36,044 nucleotides of DNA from an uncultured Prevotellaceae bacterium. GTDB taxonomy: Bacteria; Bacteroidota; Bacteroidia; Bacteroidales; Bacteroidaceae. Under the pieces are notes generated by a model. The model did not search any database. It was not told where the DNA came from and saw only the letters and a program-made list of their open reading frames with translations. The translations under genes and the position numbers were made by a program. Every line of letters begins with the position of its first letter. Position 1 is the stretch's first letter. This document shows, in pieces, positions 25,008 through 32,846 of the stretch. The stretch covers positions 1 through 36,044 of the forward strand of contig CALBJW010000134.1 of the NCBI GenBank assembly GCA_937893145.1, read 5' to 3'.

Positions 25008-25045
25008 GTCCGTGCAGTCGGACTTCCTTGTCCGTCTGCACGGAC
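25008..25045. repeat. Long GC-rich hairpin in the non-coding tract
   Basis: GTCCGTGCAG-T-CGGAC pairs with GTCCG-T-CTGCACGGAC around TTCCTT: 15 pairs with one T-T mismatch. No T-run follows on either strand. It could be a REP-like element or processed RNA structure. Confidence 0.6.
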
Positions 25046-25117
25046 AGAGGGAATTGTGCCTATATAATGTAACAGAGAAATAAACGCAGAAAAAAAACGA
25101 TTTTACGCAAGAACACT

Positions 25118-25367
25118 CAACACTCTACCAATTCATCATTAATTAACTGATTCTTAACGCATAAACACAGGTAGAGTGTTGTCCAAACATTCGACCATCA
25201 TTCTACCAACACTCTACCTCTTCGATATAGGCAAATTTTATGACATACATCCCATCATAGGATACTGGTAGAATGTTGGTAGAGTGTTGGTAGAGTGTTT
25301 GAGCAACACTCTACCAACACTTTCACCCTATACATCAAGCACTTACAACCATTTTGGTAGAATGTTG
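25118..25367. repeat. Iteron-like array of GGTAGAGTGTTG
   Basis: Copies of GGTAGAGTGTTG or its GGTAGAATGTTG variant lie at 25118-25129 (-), 25170-25181 (+), 25199-25218 (two overlapping, -), 25267-25278 (+), 25278-25289 (+), 25289-25300 (+), 25304-25315 (-) and 25356-25367 (+). Neighbouring copies overlap by one base, giving an 11-bp period, about one helical turn. The centre forms a perfect 17-bp inverted repeat (25283-25299 with 25305-25321, 5-base loop). The layout is that of a multi-site protein-binding array; no matching initiator or regulator gene is adjacent. Confidence 0.85.
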
Positions 25368-25498
25368 GGTATTTGTGCATGCTATCCTTTTTTCCCGTAT
25401 CCAACAGTATCTTCGGCTACCATAGTAGTGTGTTCACAAACATCATCCAAAGAATAGGAACAAAGCATCTACTACTGATTATTTCCTAAATAATGCAG

Positions 25499-25536
25499 AC
25501 TCTCCACCTCTTTCACAAAGGACAGAGGTGGAGAGT
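25499..25536. repeat. Hairpin downstream of hsdR
   Basis: ACTCTCCACCTCT pairs perfectly (13 bp) with AGAGGTGGAGAGT. It lies 114 bases past the hsdR stop. The flanks lack a T-run, so a terminator role is only possible. Confidence 0.55.
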
Positions 25537-25540
25537 TATG

Positions 25541-25619
25541 CTGTAGTTTATCAATCAGTTTTGCAGTTATTCAAAAGATGTATGTAGTGTATGATAAAAT
25601 AAAAAATTTCGACGTTTTT
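25541..25619. repeat. Repeat copy shared with 22591-22633 (inverted) and 32847-32905 (direct)
   Basis: 25577-25619 is the exact inverted partner of 22591-22633. Separately, 25541-25599 aligns without gaps to 32847-32905 with 7 differences in 59 bases. The two similarities overlap over GATGTATGTAGTGTATGATA. The copy lies 30 bases beyond the hsdR stop. Confidence 0.88.
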
Positions 25620-25649
25620 CTTGATAAAATTGTGGGTTAGAAAAAGCGA

Positions 25650-28600
25650 TTATGCTACCCAACCATATCCTTGAATTGCCATATCTACAAAATGGTTCAT
25701 CAGAAGATTAGTCTTATCGTTGAATGCTACACGGTCGTAACTCTCAGGAAGGTCGGTATTGAGAGATAACTGAATAAGGGTAAACACCTTTTTACGAGGT
25801 TGTTCATCTTTATACCAATCGACAACCATAACATTGTCCTTTTCCTCTATCAACTTCTTATACAGGTTCTTGGCAGCAAGAATAACCTTCTGTTCTTCTG
25901 CATTACTCAATTTCCTATCTTGACAAAGCAAGTCATAGATTTCGAGTTCTTCTTCTTCAAGGTCCATTTCTGTAGAACGCCCTTGTTCACGCTTCATTTC
26001 TTCAACGAGCTGCAAGAGCCTCTCATAATAATCTTCATTTTCAGTACCACCAGCATTGTAACGATCGATGATATTCTTATATCTTTGTGAGAAAGCCACA
26101 CGAGTGCAGTTCTTATTGATAAGTTGTTCCAATGTCTTTTCTATAAACTCACGCAGATTATCAATTTCCAAAGCCTTGTAAGGAGTAGAATTAATCTCTT
26201 TGCGCAATGCCTCCACATCAAGTTTGCTAAGGTCAATAACCTTGCCTTGGTGTATTCCAAAAGTCGCTTGAGTGTCTGTTTTCTCAGCACTCACACTCTG
26301 GTCAAGAGTCTCTGCCATTTTAGCCTTGGCTCTATTCAACTTTTCATCATCAATCTGATTGCAGAATAAGCCATTAAGATAGCTAATAGGTGCAAACTTT
26401 TCGTTATGCCAACCGCGCTCAAATATTTCAGGTTTGCTGGCATCATAAAGATTCATCAACAAATTGCTGAGTACCTTGAAACGGTCTTTCCACTCGTCCT
26501 TTTCAAGAATCTTCATGTATGCTTCTCGAAGCAAGTCAAGTTGGTCCAGAGTATTGCTTTCGGCAATTATCTTTTCAATGCTTATACCAAGTTGTAGAAG
26601 GAATGCCTCACATTCCATTATGCATTCATCAATGTTCAGAATCAGTGCCTCAATATCCTTTGCTGGATATTCAGCATTGTCATCGTTGGCTGCATAATCA
26701 CTCAAAGCCTGTCGCATATACTTGAATACATTGACATAATCAACTACTATACCGCAGTTCTTGCCTGGAAATACTCGGTTGGCACGAGCAATAGCCTGCA
26801 TCAAAGTATGTCCCTTCATAGGCTTGTCAAGATAAAGGGTTGACATAGAAGGTACATCAAATCCAGTAAGCCACATAGCACAAACGAATACAAGGCACAG
26901 CGAATCATCCTTATCTTTGAATCGTCCTTCTATGTCCTTACCATCAGCGGTAATCTCATTCATCTTCTTGCGATGCAGAGTGATATCAAGTCCCTGCGCT
27001 TGGAACTTTTCAAGTTCTTCAGCATCTTCACTGATTACGACCGCCATCTCAACCTTATTCATATAGTTGAGCTGTTCGGTCAGTTTATCTCGTTCTTCTT
27101 TAGTCTTGGCATTATTACGCTCTTTCACGAGAGCCTTCTTTTCCTCTGCCCAATACTTCTGCACTTTGTCATACATCTTGACAGTAGTGTACTTATCCAC
27201 ACTCACCACCATTCCCTTGCCAAGGAAACCTCGTCGAGGAAAATGATGTGCAATGTCTTGTGCAATCTTATCAAGACGCTCATCACGCTTGATAACCTCA
27301 AGAATGCGTGAAGAAGAATTTTCCAGCAATTCTTTTTCCCTATCATTAAGGTTTTCATCCTCCACAATCTGGTCTATATCCGTATCGAGCCAATCGTTGG
27401 TAAGTCCAACTTCAGGCACTCTTCGACTATAAAACAATGGAACTGTCGAACCATCTTCAATAGCCTGAGCAAAGTTGTATTCACTCACATAGTCTCCAAA
27501 CCACTGATTTGTGAGTCGCTTACTTCCAAGCAATGGGGTACCTGTAAAAGCAATATAATTGGCATTAGGCAGACCTGTATGCATATTTTCTGCCAACTGC
27601 TTGTACTGAGTGCGATGTGCTTCATCAACAAGAACAAAGATATCATTGCGTTCTGAGAGTATAGGATACTTCTTTGTCTTGTCATACTGGAACTTATGTA
27701 TCAGTGTGAATACCATAGGTTTGTTGCTACTCAGGAACTCACGCAGTTGAACAGCATTCTTTGGTTGACACTCTTCCTTGTCGCCAATAACTTCTGCTCT
27801 CACAAAAGTCTTGTGTATCTGGGAGTCAAGGTCCTCTCGGTCGGTAATGATAAGGAAAGTGAAGTTGCCATGCAGTTTGCGTTTCACCTTCCTGACAAAC
27901 ATCACCATCGAATAGCTTTTGCCCGAACCTTGCGTGTGCCAAAATACACCAAGTTTACCATTCAGTTCTTCTCGCTTACCAACGCTCTGCATCAAATTGT
28001 TGACACCAAGATACTGGTGGTTCTTTGCAATAATCTTCTTTTGCTTATTGTCAAAGAAGATAAAGTTTTCTATGTAATCCAGTAAACGCTCCTTGCGGAA
28101 AAGACCATCAATGAGGTTTGTGATAGAGAGACCGTGCTCTGCTATCTGCTCACGATCCAGTTTTTCCTTTTCATCGTCAACACGAAGCCATTCAAAGAAG
28201 AACTCATATCTTGCATTCCATGCACCCAACTTTGTCTGCAAACCATTGCTGAGTACGCAGATTTGATTCAAAGCAAAGATATTTGGTATGTCTTGACGAT
28301 AAGACACAAGGTTCTTGTTGTACGATTCCTCTACCTTTACCGTAGAGTTTTTCAGTTCAATGAATACTACAGGCAAACCATTGACAAACAACAGCACATC
28401 AGGACGGCGATAGCGGAAATGTCCCTTTATCCACATTTGGTTAACGCAATGGAAGTCGTTGTTCTCCACATTGTCAAAGTCGATTAACTTCACAATATCG
28501 AAGTCCTCACGATGCTGGTTGCGTGTCTTCACCTTTATTCCGTTGCGAATCTGATTGTAAAACTTATAGTTTGTATCGACCATATCCGTACCAGTATAGT

Positions 28601-28847
28601 CTTTTCGGAAGTCACGAACGATACTTGCAAGCGTTTCTGGGTCTATCTGCGGATTGATACGCTTCAAGGCATTGAAGAATATCTTTGGCAAAATACACTC
28701 CTTGACATTATCACGACCTGTCATCGTAACATCATCTTGTGCAGCAACGCTTGGGTCACACTCTATTCGTTTCCAACCATACTCTGGTAGAGAAAGGCGG
28801 TTACAAATCGCTTGTTCTATATTGTCTTCGCTTATGAATGATTTCAT
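25650..28847 (-). CDS. hsdR: Type I restriction enzyme, restriction subunit HsdR
   Basis: A 1065-residue ATP-dependent translocase and nuclease, the cleaving subunit of a type I restriction-modification complex. The N-terminal PD-(D/E)xK nuclease has RRPDVLLF (D150) and FIELKNS (E164, K166). The superfamily 2 helicase motor carries Walker A HTQGSGKS (304-311), the DEAH box LVDEAHRTQ (406-414), motif III AFTGTPLLG and late helicase motifs (VFVCAMWLTGFDVPSM and QAIARANRVFPGK). A helical C-terminal part contacts HsdM/HsdS. All key residues are intact and the length is normal. It is last in the order hsdM-hsdS-hsdR, 14 bp after hsdS. Because hsdS appears frameshifted, restriction may be inactive even though this subunit looks whole. 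Confidence 0.96.
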   Translation of the reverse strand: MKSFISEDNIEQAICNRLSLPEYGWKRIECDPSVAAQDDVTMTGRDNVKECILPKIFFNALKRINPQIDPETLASIVRDFRKDYTGTDMVDTNYKFYNQIRNGIKVKTRNQHREDFDIVKLIDFDNVENNDFHCVNQMWIKGHFRYRRPDVLLFVNGLPVVFIELKNSTVKVEESYNKNLVSYRQDIPNIFALNQICVLSNGLQTKLGAWNARYEFFFEWLRVDDEKEKLDREQIAEHGLSITNLIDGLFRKERLLDYIENFIFFDNKQKKIIAKNHQYLGVNNLMQSVGKREELNGKLGVFWHTQGSGKSYSMVMFVRKVKRKLHGNFTFLIITDREDLDSQIHKTFVRAEVIGDKEECQPKNAVQLREFLSSNKPMVFTLIHKFQYDKTKKYPILSERNDIFVLVDEAHRTQYKQLAENMHTGLPNANYIAFTGTPLLGSKRLTNQWFGDYVSEYNFAQAIEDGSTVPLFYSRRVPEVGLTNDWLDTDIDQIVEDENLNDREKELLENSSSRILEVIKRDERLDKIAQDIAHHFPRRGFLGKGMVVSVDKYTTVKMYDKVQKYWAEEKKALVKERNNAKTKEERDKLTEQLNYMNKVEMAVVISEDAEELEKFQAQGLDITLHRKKMNEITADGKDIEGRFKDKDDSLCLVFVCAMWLTGFDVPSMSTLYLDKPMKGHTLMQAIARANRVFPGKNCGIVVDYVNVFKYMRQALSDYAANDDNAEYPAKDIEALILNIDECIMECEAFLLQLGISIEKIIAESNTLDQLDLLREAYMKILEKDEWKDRFKVLSNLLMNLYDASKPEIFERGWHNEKFAPISYLNGLFCNQIDDEKLNRAKAKMAETLDQSVSAEKTDTQATFGIHQGKVIDLSKLDVEALRKEINSTPYKALEIDNLREFIEKTLEQLINKNCTRVAFSQRYKNIIDRYNAGGTENEDYYERLLQLVEEMKREQGRSTEMDLEEEELEIYDLLCQDRKLSNAEEQKVILAAKNLYKKLIEEKDNVMVVDWYKDEQPRKKVFTLIQLSLNTDLPESYDRVAFNDKTNLLMNHFVDMAIQGYGWVA

Positions 28848-28861
28848 AGTCCTAAGGTATT

Positions 28862-29970
28862 TTATGGTTTTACTTCGAGTTTGCCAGACATGAGGCGTGG
28901 GAGAAGAAGGTCACGCTGGCGGATGAGGAGTTGGTTTTGTTCTTGAAGATTCTTTATCTCATTGTGCAGCTTTTTCAATTGTTCATTCGCCTTAATAACC
29001 AAAGATTCTTCTGGAATAATTAATCTTATTCTGTTGATGTCCTTTGGGTAAACATGAGGTTGAGCCGCTCCCCTCTGGAAATTGTTAATTACGACCCTCA
29101 TATTATTGAGCATCTCATATACATAATAAATGTATTTGGTGGTTTGAGAATCAACAAACGAACAATCTGCTGCCCATATGTCTGAGTAGTGGAAACTGAT
29201 ATAGCCAGCATTTGCTCCAGAAGAACTCATAGTAACTGATACACCTTTTACATTTGCTTTGTTGTGGTAACCTGAAGGTGTAATACCTGCCGAAATAACA
29301 GGAACATTTCCCTCAGACATTTCATCTGAGGTTATATTTTTTCCTCGTTTGAACTCACAAATATCTTTCAAAGTACCTTTCTTCCAATTCTTTGGTACGC
29401 CTTTTTCCATTTCCACATTCTCATGTCCAGGGAAGCGGAAACGAACGAACCATTCTTTGTATAGGTTCTCTGCCATCTGCTCTAATAGACGGATACGCTT
29501 GGTGTTGTTCTCTATTAGGGTGTCGTAGGTTGAAAGGATGGAGGCTATCTTTTGTTGGAAGGGAAGAGATGGAAGGTTTATTACTATTTTATTAAGATTG
29601 GCTTGGCTCAACTTAGGCTGTGCAGAACCTGTAACATACCCTGCAATATCTAAACTATTCAAAAGATAACATATGTATTGCATATCTGAATGTTCGTTAT
29701 TCCTAACAATGTGAGCGTGGTTATTAACCCAAAATCTTCCTGTTGCGATTTGTGCTATTGGTTCATTGCGTGAAGACAAGTTCTCACCATCCTCTGCTAT
29801 TAAAAGGTATTCTCCGTCACAACGATATTCTGCAACATAGTCAATAATCCCTTGTGCACCATATATGGGTACTCTCCTTTGAAGGACTCTCGTTGCATAG
29901 ATGATAGAGGCTTACGCAATCTGTCATAGTTGACAAGCACCTCTCCAAGATGGTATTTAGTTTTTTTCAT
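28862..29970 (-). pseudogene. hsdS: Type I restriction specificity subunit HsdS, one-base frameshift
   Basis: HsdS chooses the DNA target through two target recognition domains joined by helices. Translation from ATG at 29970, 12 bp after hsdM, reads MKKTKYHLGEVLVNYDRLRK and then GEYPY before leaving the family pattern near 29862 and stopping at 29800 after 56 residues. The next frame carries on with GAQGIIDYV, YLLIAEDGENL and the rest of the protein to 28862. One added base in CCATATATGG (giving CCATATTATGG) restores a 369-residue protein of normal size and the expected YPYYGAQGI motif. The second domain (KKGTLKDICEFKRGKNI) and the ends of both helical spacers (QKIASILSTYDTLIENN, QRDLLLPRLMSGKLEV) are intact. 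It may be a true mutation, phase variation or a sequence error. Confidence 0.9.
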
Positions 29971-29982
29971 ACTCACCCCTCC

Positions 29983-31659
29983 TTACCCAAACAATTCCTT
30001 CAAATTCTTCTCAATCTCACTCTCCAAAGCCTTTGCCTCATTAGAAAGTGAACTGAACTCACTATTGAGCGACAGCATCTCTGCACGAAACTCCTCTTCT
30101 GTCATTCCATCATCCTCAATAACTACACCTACATAGCGACCTGCATTGAGACTATAATCATTGTCAACGATGCCATCTTCACCATCAAGTTTAGCAACCT
30201 TACATAGACCTATTACATCTTGATACTTGCCATCAGGCCAACGCTCAAGGAGCCAATCAACTTCACTCTGTTTACCTTCTGCCTTGTACTCATTCACCAA
30301 TGCCCAGAAAGCATCAGAGTCACCTTCGTAGAGTCGGCTGATGATACCAAGATTCTTTATCTGCTCTTCTGTGAATTTTCGGTGTGCTCTATCTACCTGT
30401 GTAAAGATATTTCGAGCATCAATAAAGAGAATTTCATCGCGATTCGTTCTCTGCTTATTAAAGAACCAAAGAGTAGCAGGGAGCGTAACGGTAGAGAACA
30501 TATTGCTTGGGAGTGTCACCATCTGACTGATGATGCCATCCTCTATCATCTTTTTGCGTATCTCCAACTCGGAGCCACCAGCATCACTTGCAGAGTTCGC
30601 CATTACAAGTGCTGCTTTTCCATTGTCGTTAAGGGCTGTAGCGAAGTAACCAATCCACAAGTAGTTAGCATTAGGTACGGTTTCCTTCTTGTCCGATGCC
30701 TTCTTTGTTGACTTTGTCTTGTTGCGAGGCACACCGTATGTATTGAAACGGGCATCGTCAACAACTTTATCTACAACTACCTCATCAACATTAAATGGAG
30801 GATTTGCCATCACATAGTCAAACTGACCGAACGCATTGTAAGGGTCGCTATAGAATGAATTTGCCTCTGTTATCTCACCACGAATATTGTTAAGCAAAAG
30901 GTTCATCTTTGCCAACTTTACTGTGTCTGGTTCTTTCTCCACACCATAACAACGGAAATGCATCATTTCATCATTTGTTGCATTATGACGATGCATATAT
31001 CGAGCCGCCTGCACAAACATACCTCCAGAACCACAAGCAGGGTCAAGAAATTTCTTGTCGCCAGTAGTTGGCTGAAGAACTTCTACCATATACTGAACAA
31101 CACTTGCAGGAGTATAGAAGGCTCCACCACCCTGACCTTCTGCAAGAGCAAAGTTGCCAAGGAAGTACTCATATATTTGTCCGAATATATCAATACTAAT
31201 ATCTTCGGGAATATCCTTGAACACACGAACGATACGACTCAAAAGTTCTGGCTCCTCTTCTGGAACTAGCTGACCATACACTTCTTTTGGCAACACACCT
31301 TCCATGCGTGGATTCTCTCGTTCGATAGCTTCCATAGCACGCTTTACGAGCAATGCCTTATTTGCATCATCTGGAGCATCGTTTAGGTAGTCAAAGTAGG
31401 CACATTCAGGGAGGTAGAAACCACATTTCTCTACCGCTACATCTTTGTATTCCTTCTCCATTCGAGTACCCTTATACTGATTGTACTCAGCCTCAATCTC
31501 TTCTTTGTGTTGTTTGAAAAGCACATCCGCATAACGAAGGAAGATTAAACCAAGAATAGGCTGTCCGTACTTGTTGGCAGCCAAGTGAGCACCTGCACGA
31601 AGCATATCTGCCGAGTGCCAAAGGTTATCCTTAAGTGTTTTGAGTTCTATGTCTGTCAT
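29983..31659 (-). CDS. hsdM: Type I restriction-modification methyltransferase HsdM
   Basis: A 558-residue N6-adenine methyltransferase subunit. An N-terminal helical HsdM domain (about 1-130, LKDNLWHSADMLRAG) precedes the SAM-dependent methyltransferase fold. Motif I DPACGSGGMF (about 206-215) binds SAM and the catalytic motif IV is NPPF (about 286-289). The C-terminal helical tail contacts HsdS. ATG at 31659 (MTDIELKTLK) is preferred to 31683, as it matches the usual start of the family. It is first in the leftward hsdM-hsdS-hsdR operon. No strong -7 box lies directly upstream; instead, a folded RNA candidate with an intrinsic terminator ends about 70 bases before the start, which suggests control by read-through or by a weak promoter (TAAGTTGCA, 31677-31685). 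Confidence 0.96.
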   Translation of the reverse strand: MTDIELKTLKDNLWHSADMLRAGAHLAANKYGQPILGLIFLRYADVLFKQHKEEIEAEYNQYKGTRMEKEYKDVAVEKCGFYLPECAYFDYLNDAPDDANKALLVKRAMEAIERENPRMEGVLPKEVYGQLVPEEEPELLSRIVRVFKDIPEDISIDIFGQIYEYFLGNFALAEGQGGGAFYTPASVVQYMVEVLQPTTGDKKFLDPACGSGGMFVQAARYMHRHNATNDEMMHFRCYGVEKEPDTVKLAKMNLLLNNIRGEITEANSFYSDPYNAFGQFDYVMANPPFNVDEVVVDKVVDDARFNTYGVPRNKTKSTKKASDKKETVPNANYLWIGYFATALNDNGKAALVMANSASDAGGSELEIRKKMIEDGIISQMVTLPSNMFSTVTLPATLWFFNKQRTNRDEILFIDARNIFTQVDRAHRKFTEEQIKNLGIISRLYEGDSDAFWALVNEYKAEGKQSEVDWLLERWPDGKYQDVIGLCKVAKLDGEDGIVDNDYSLNAGRYVGVVIEDDGMTEEEFRAEMLSLNSEFSSLSNEAKALESEIEKNLKELFG

Positions 31660-31728
31660 ATAATGATTAGATTTATTTTGCAACTTATAACTATCTAATC
31701 AATATATGAATGGCATAGATGTAAGGGG

Positions 31729-31755
31729 ATAAAAGAAGGGCGTGAAATCCTTCTT
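31729..31755 (-). terminator. Intrinsic terminator of the folded RNA upstream of hsdM
   Basis: On the minus strand AAGAAGG (31755-31749) pairs with CCTTCTT (31739-31733) around a 9-base loop and the stem runs into TTTTA. It lies between the RNA candidate and hsdM, so transcription from upstream would have to pass it to reach the methyltransferase gene. Confidence 0.7.
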
Positions 31756-31963
31756 ACGGTATCCCAGGGTACAAGCGTAGGAAAAGATGGACCCCTCAAC
31801 TGAATAAGAATGATGCTCACGACCCTAACGGATCGCAATCATCAGGTTATCTATATTCAGTTGATTGGCTTTCCTACGGCTTATATACGCCAAAGCCAAC
31901 CATCATTGCTGTGGTTTCTATCCATCTTTAACTAAGTTTCCTACGCTTGTTTCAAAGGATACC
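31729..31963 (-). ncRNA. Candidate structured RNA, multi-branched, upstream of hsdM
   Basis: About 235 nt fold into nested helices. P1: GGTATCC (31963-31957) with GGATACC (31764-31758). P2: 14 bp, ACAAGCGTAGGAAA (31950-31937) with 31784-31771. P3: AAAGATGGA (31929-31921) with 31791-31783. Inside are three hairpins: AACCA/TGGTT (31898-31916), TTGGCTTT/AAAGCCAA with an inner GGC/GCC (31865-31899), and a long one (31798-31862) with 9 outer pairs and a 15-position inner stem. On the minus strand that inner stem has one mismatch and three G-U pairs; on the plus strand it has four mismatches, so the minus strand is the RNA. A terminator follows. The 5' end and promoter are not resolved. No reverse transcriptase or known RNA signature was recognised. 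Confidence 0.6.
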
Positions 31964-32297
31964 ACAATGATAGCCGATGTTGCTATATTTTAATATGTAA
32001 TTGTTTCTGTTCTTTCTGTTTCGTTTGCCTCCCTGACAAAAATCAGTTCAGCATATAAAGTGTTATTAAGATTACTACTAATTTTATGCGGATTATGTCA
32101 AGCAATTGGATTGCTGACATTTCCCGACCTACACCCGACGCCAAACCGAACGCATAAAGCTTGCTTTTTGCTGAGGTGCGAAGGGGGAAGCGGTCATTTT
32201 GACCGCAAAAATAAGGATTTTATTTCAAATATCACACATCTTTCATATAATTAGTTTGAAATGATTTCAAAAAAAGAATGTTATCCTTGGAAAAAGG
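31964..32297. other. Non-coding region with a second inverted-repeat structure
   Basis: No gene could be supported. TTTATGCG (32083-32090) pairs with CGCATAAA (32151-32158), enclosing the hairpin TGTC-a-AGCAAT/ATTGCT-GACA (32096-32119). A separate perfect hairpin GCGGTCA/TGACCGC lies at 32190-32206. On the minus strand TATTTTTGC (32213-32205) fits a -7 box and, with the following GGTCAAAAT, closely resembles the promoter region at 32718-32736, so it may drive transcription toward the RNA candidate. A 64-codon frame on the plus strand (32060-32254) crosses these repeats and is not believed. Confidence 0.5.
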
Positions 32298-32336
32298 GAA
32301 TAGCCGGGACGGTTCTTATATCCGTTCCGGCTATTC
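32298..32336. terminator. Terminator hairpin between the antitoxin-like gene and the RNA region
   Basis: GAATAGCCGGGACGG (32298-32312) pairs with CCGTTCCGGCTATTC (32322-32336) over 15 positions; the one non-Watson-Crick position is G-U on the plus strand and A-C on the minus strand. TTTT follows on the plus strand and CCCTTTTT on the minus strand, so it may stop transcripts from both sides. The known gene it serves is the minus-strand gene ending at 32422. Confidence 0.75.
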
Positions 32337-32421
32337 TTTTCCCGAAAGTACCAATAATCTCATGTCGGGGTGGGATAAGGGGGACAAAATGTCTGAAGGA
32401 GACATACACATATCAGGCAAT

Positions 32422-32709
32422 TTAGAAGTTTGCTAAATATTCTTCACGGGCATATCTTCCGTTGAGGTCATTAGTGTCTAAATGAATAACCCCAACAAAT
32501 TGACGTGTCCAATCATCTAAATCTTCCAATTTTGTCACCTTGTTAGGTAATGCATCGGTTTTCATATCTTCTGCGTCGTGTTGTGCGATAGAAGATAAAA
32601 ATGTTTGAAGCAAAGTCTCTATATCTGTTCCTTTCTTTTGAGCATATCTTGTTGCACCAAGGTATACGCTTGGAGATACGTTAAAGGATATGTTTGAAGT
32701 TGTAATCAT
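32422..32709 (-). CDS. Ribbon-helix-helix antitoxin-like protein, no toxin seen
   Basis: A 95-residue protein. Residues about 3-45 (TSNISFNVSPSVYLGATRYA, then KKGTDIETLLQTFLSSIA) read as a beta strand followed by two helices, the ribbon-helix-helix DNA-binding pattern of many antitoxins. The acidic C-terminal half would be the toxin-binding tail. ATG at 32709 is chosen because a promoter lies just upstream of it and an earlier in-frame ATG (32751) falls inside that promoter. No toxin gene follows: only about 85 bases separate the stop from a terminator. It may be an orphan antitoxin, a remnant, or a regulator of the neighbouring restriction locus. The family assignment rests on the fold pattern only. 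Confidence 0.65.
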   Translation of the reverse strand: MITTSNISFNVSPSVYLGATRYAQKKGTDIETLLQTFLSSIAQHDAEDMKTDALPNKVTKLEDLDDWTRQFVGVIHLDTNDLNGRYAREEYLANF

Positions 32710-32727
32710 AACATTGTAATTTTGACC

Positions 32728-32760
32728 GCAAATATACGACATTCCCCCCATACCACCAAA
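32728..32760 (-). promoter_or_regulatory. Promoter of the antitoxin-like gene
   Basis: On the minus strand TTTG (32760-32757), a 20-bp gap and TATATTTGC (32736-32728) match both consensus boxes. The predicted leader is only about 12 nt. The remaining 100 bases up to the repeat at 32847 show nothing recognisable. Confidence 0.78.
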
Positions 32761-32846
32761 CTCTTTTCCATTTTTTTAATTTTTGTCCACTATTCCGAAT
32801 TAAGAACATTGAAAAACTATGCGCAGAAACAAACTCGACCATTCTA

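Larger units (their letters stand above)
24806..25649. other. Non-coding tract between esterase and hsdR genes
   Basis: No gene could be supported in these 844 bases. Contents in order: esterase promoter, a GTCCGTGCAG hairpin (25008-25045), a 12-bp iteron-like array (25118-25367), 130 bases with nothing recognised (25368-25498), a hairpin (25499-25536), and the right 43-bp repeat (to 25619). Confidence 0.7.

Noticed and set aside
25118..25367. CRISPR array
   Set aside because: Units are 12 bp, overlap each other, occur in both orientations and lack uniform spacers; no cas genes are present.
28862..29970. hsdS phase variation by inversion (shufflon)
   Set aside because: Only one hsdS copy is present, with no invertase gene and no inverted repeats inside it.
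31729..31963. Retron non-coding RNA (the long P2 stem resembles a1/a2 arms)
   Set aside because: No reverse transcriptase gene lies in the window and the three-hairpin core does not match the msr/msd plan.
32060..32254. 64-codon plus-strand frame
   Set aside because: It runs through inverted repeats and a hairpin, lacks a promoter, and its product looks like random coding.
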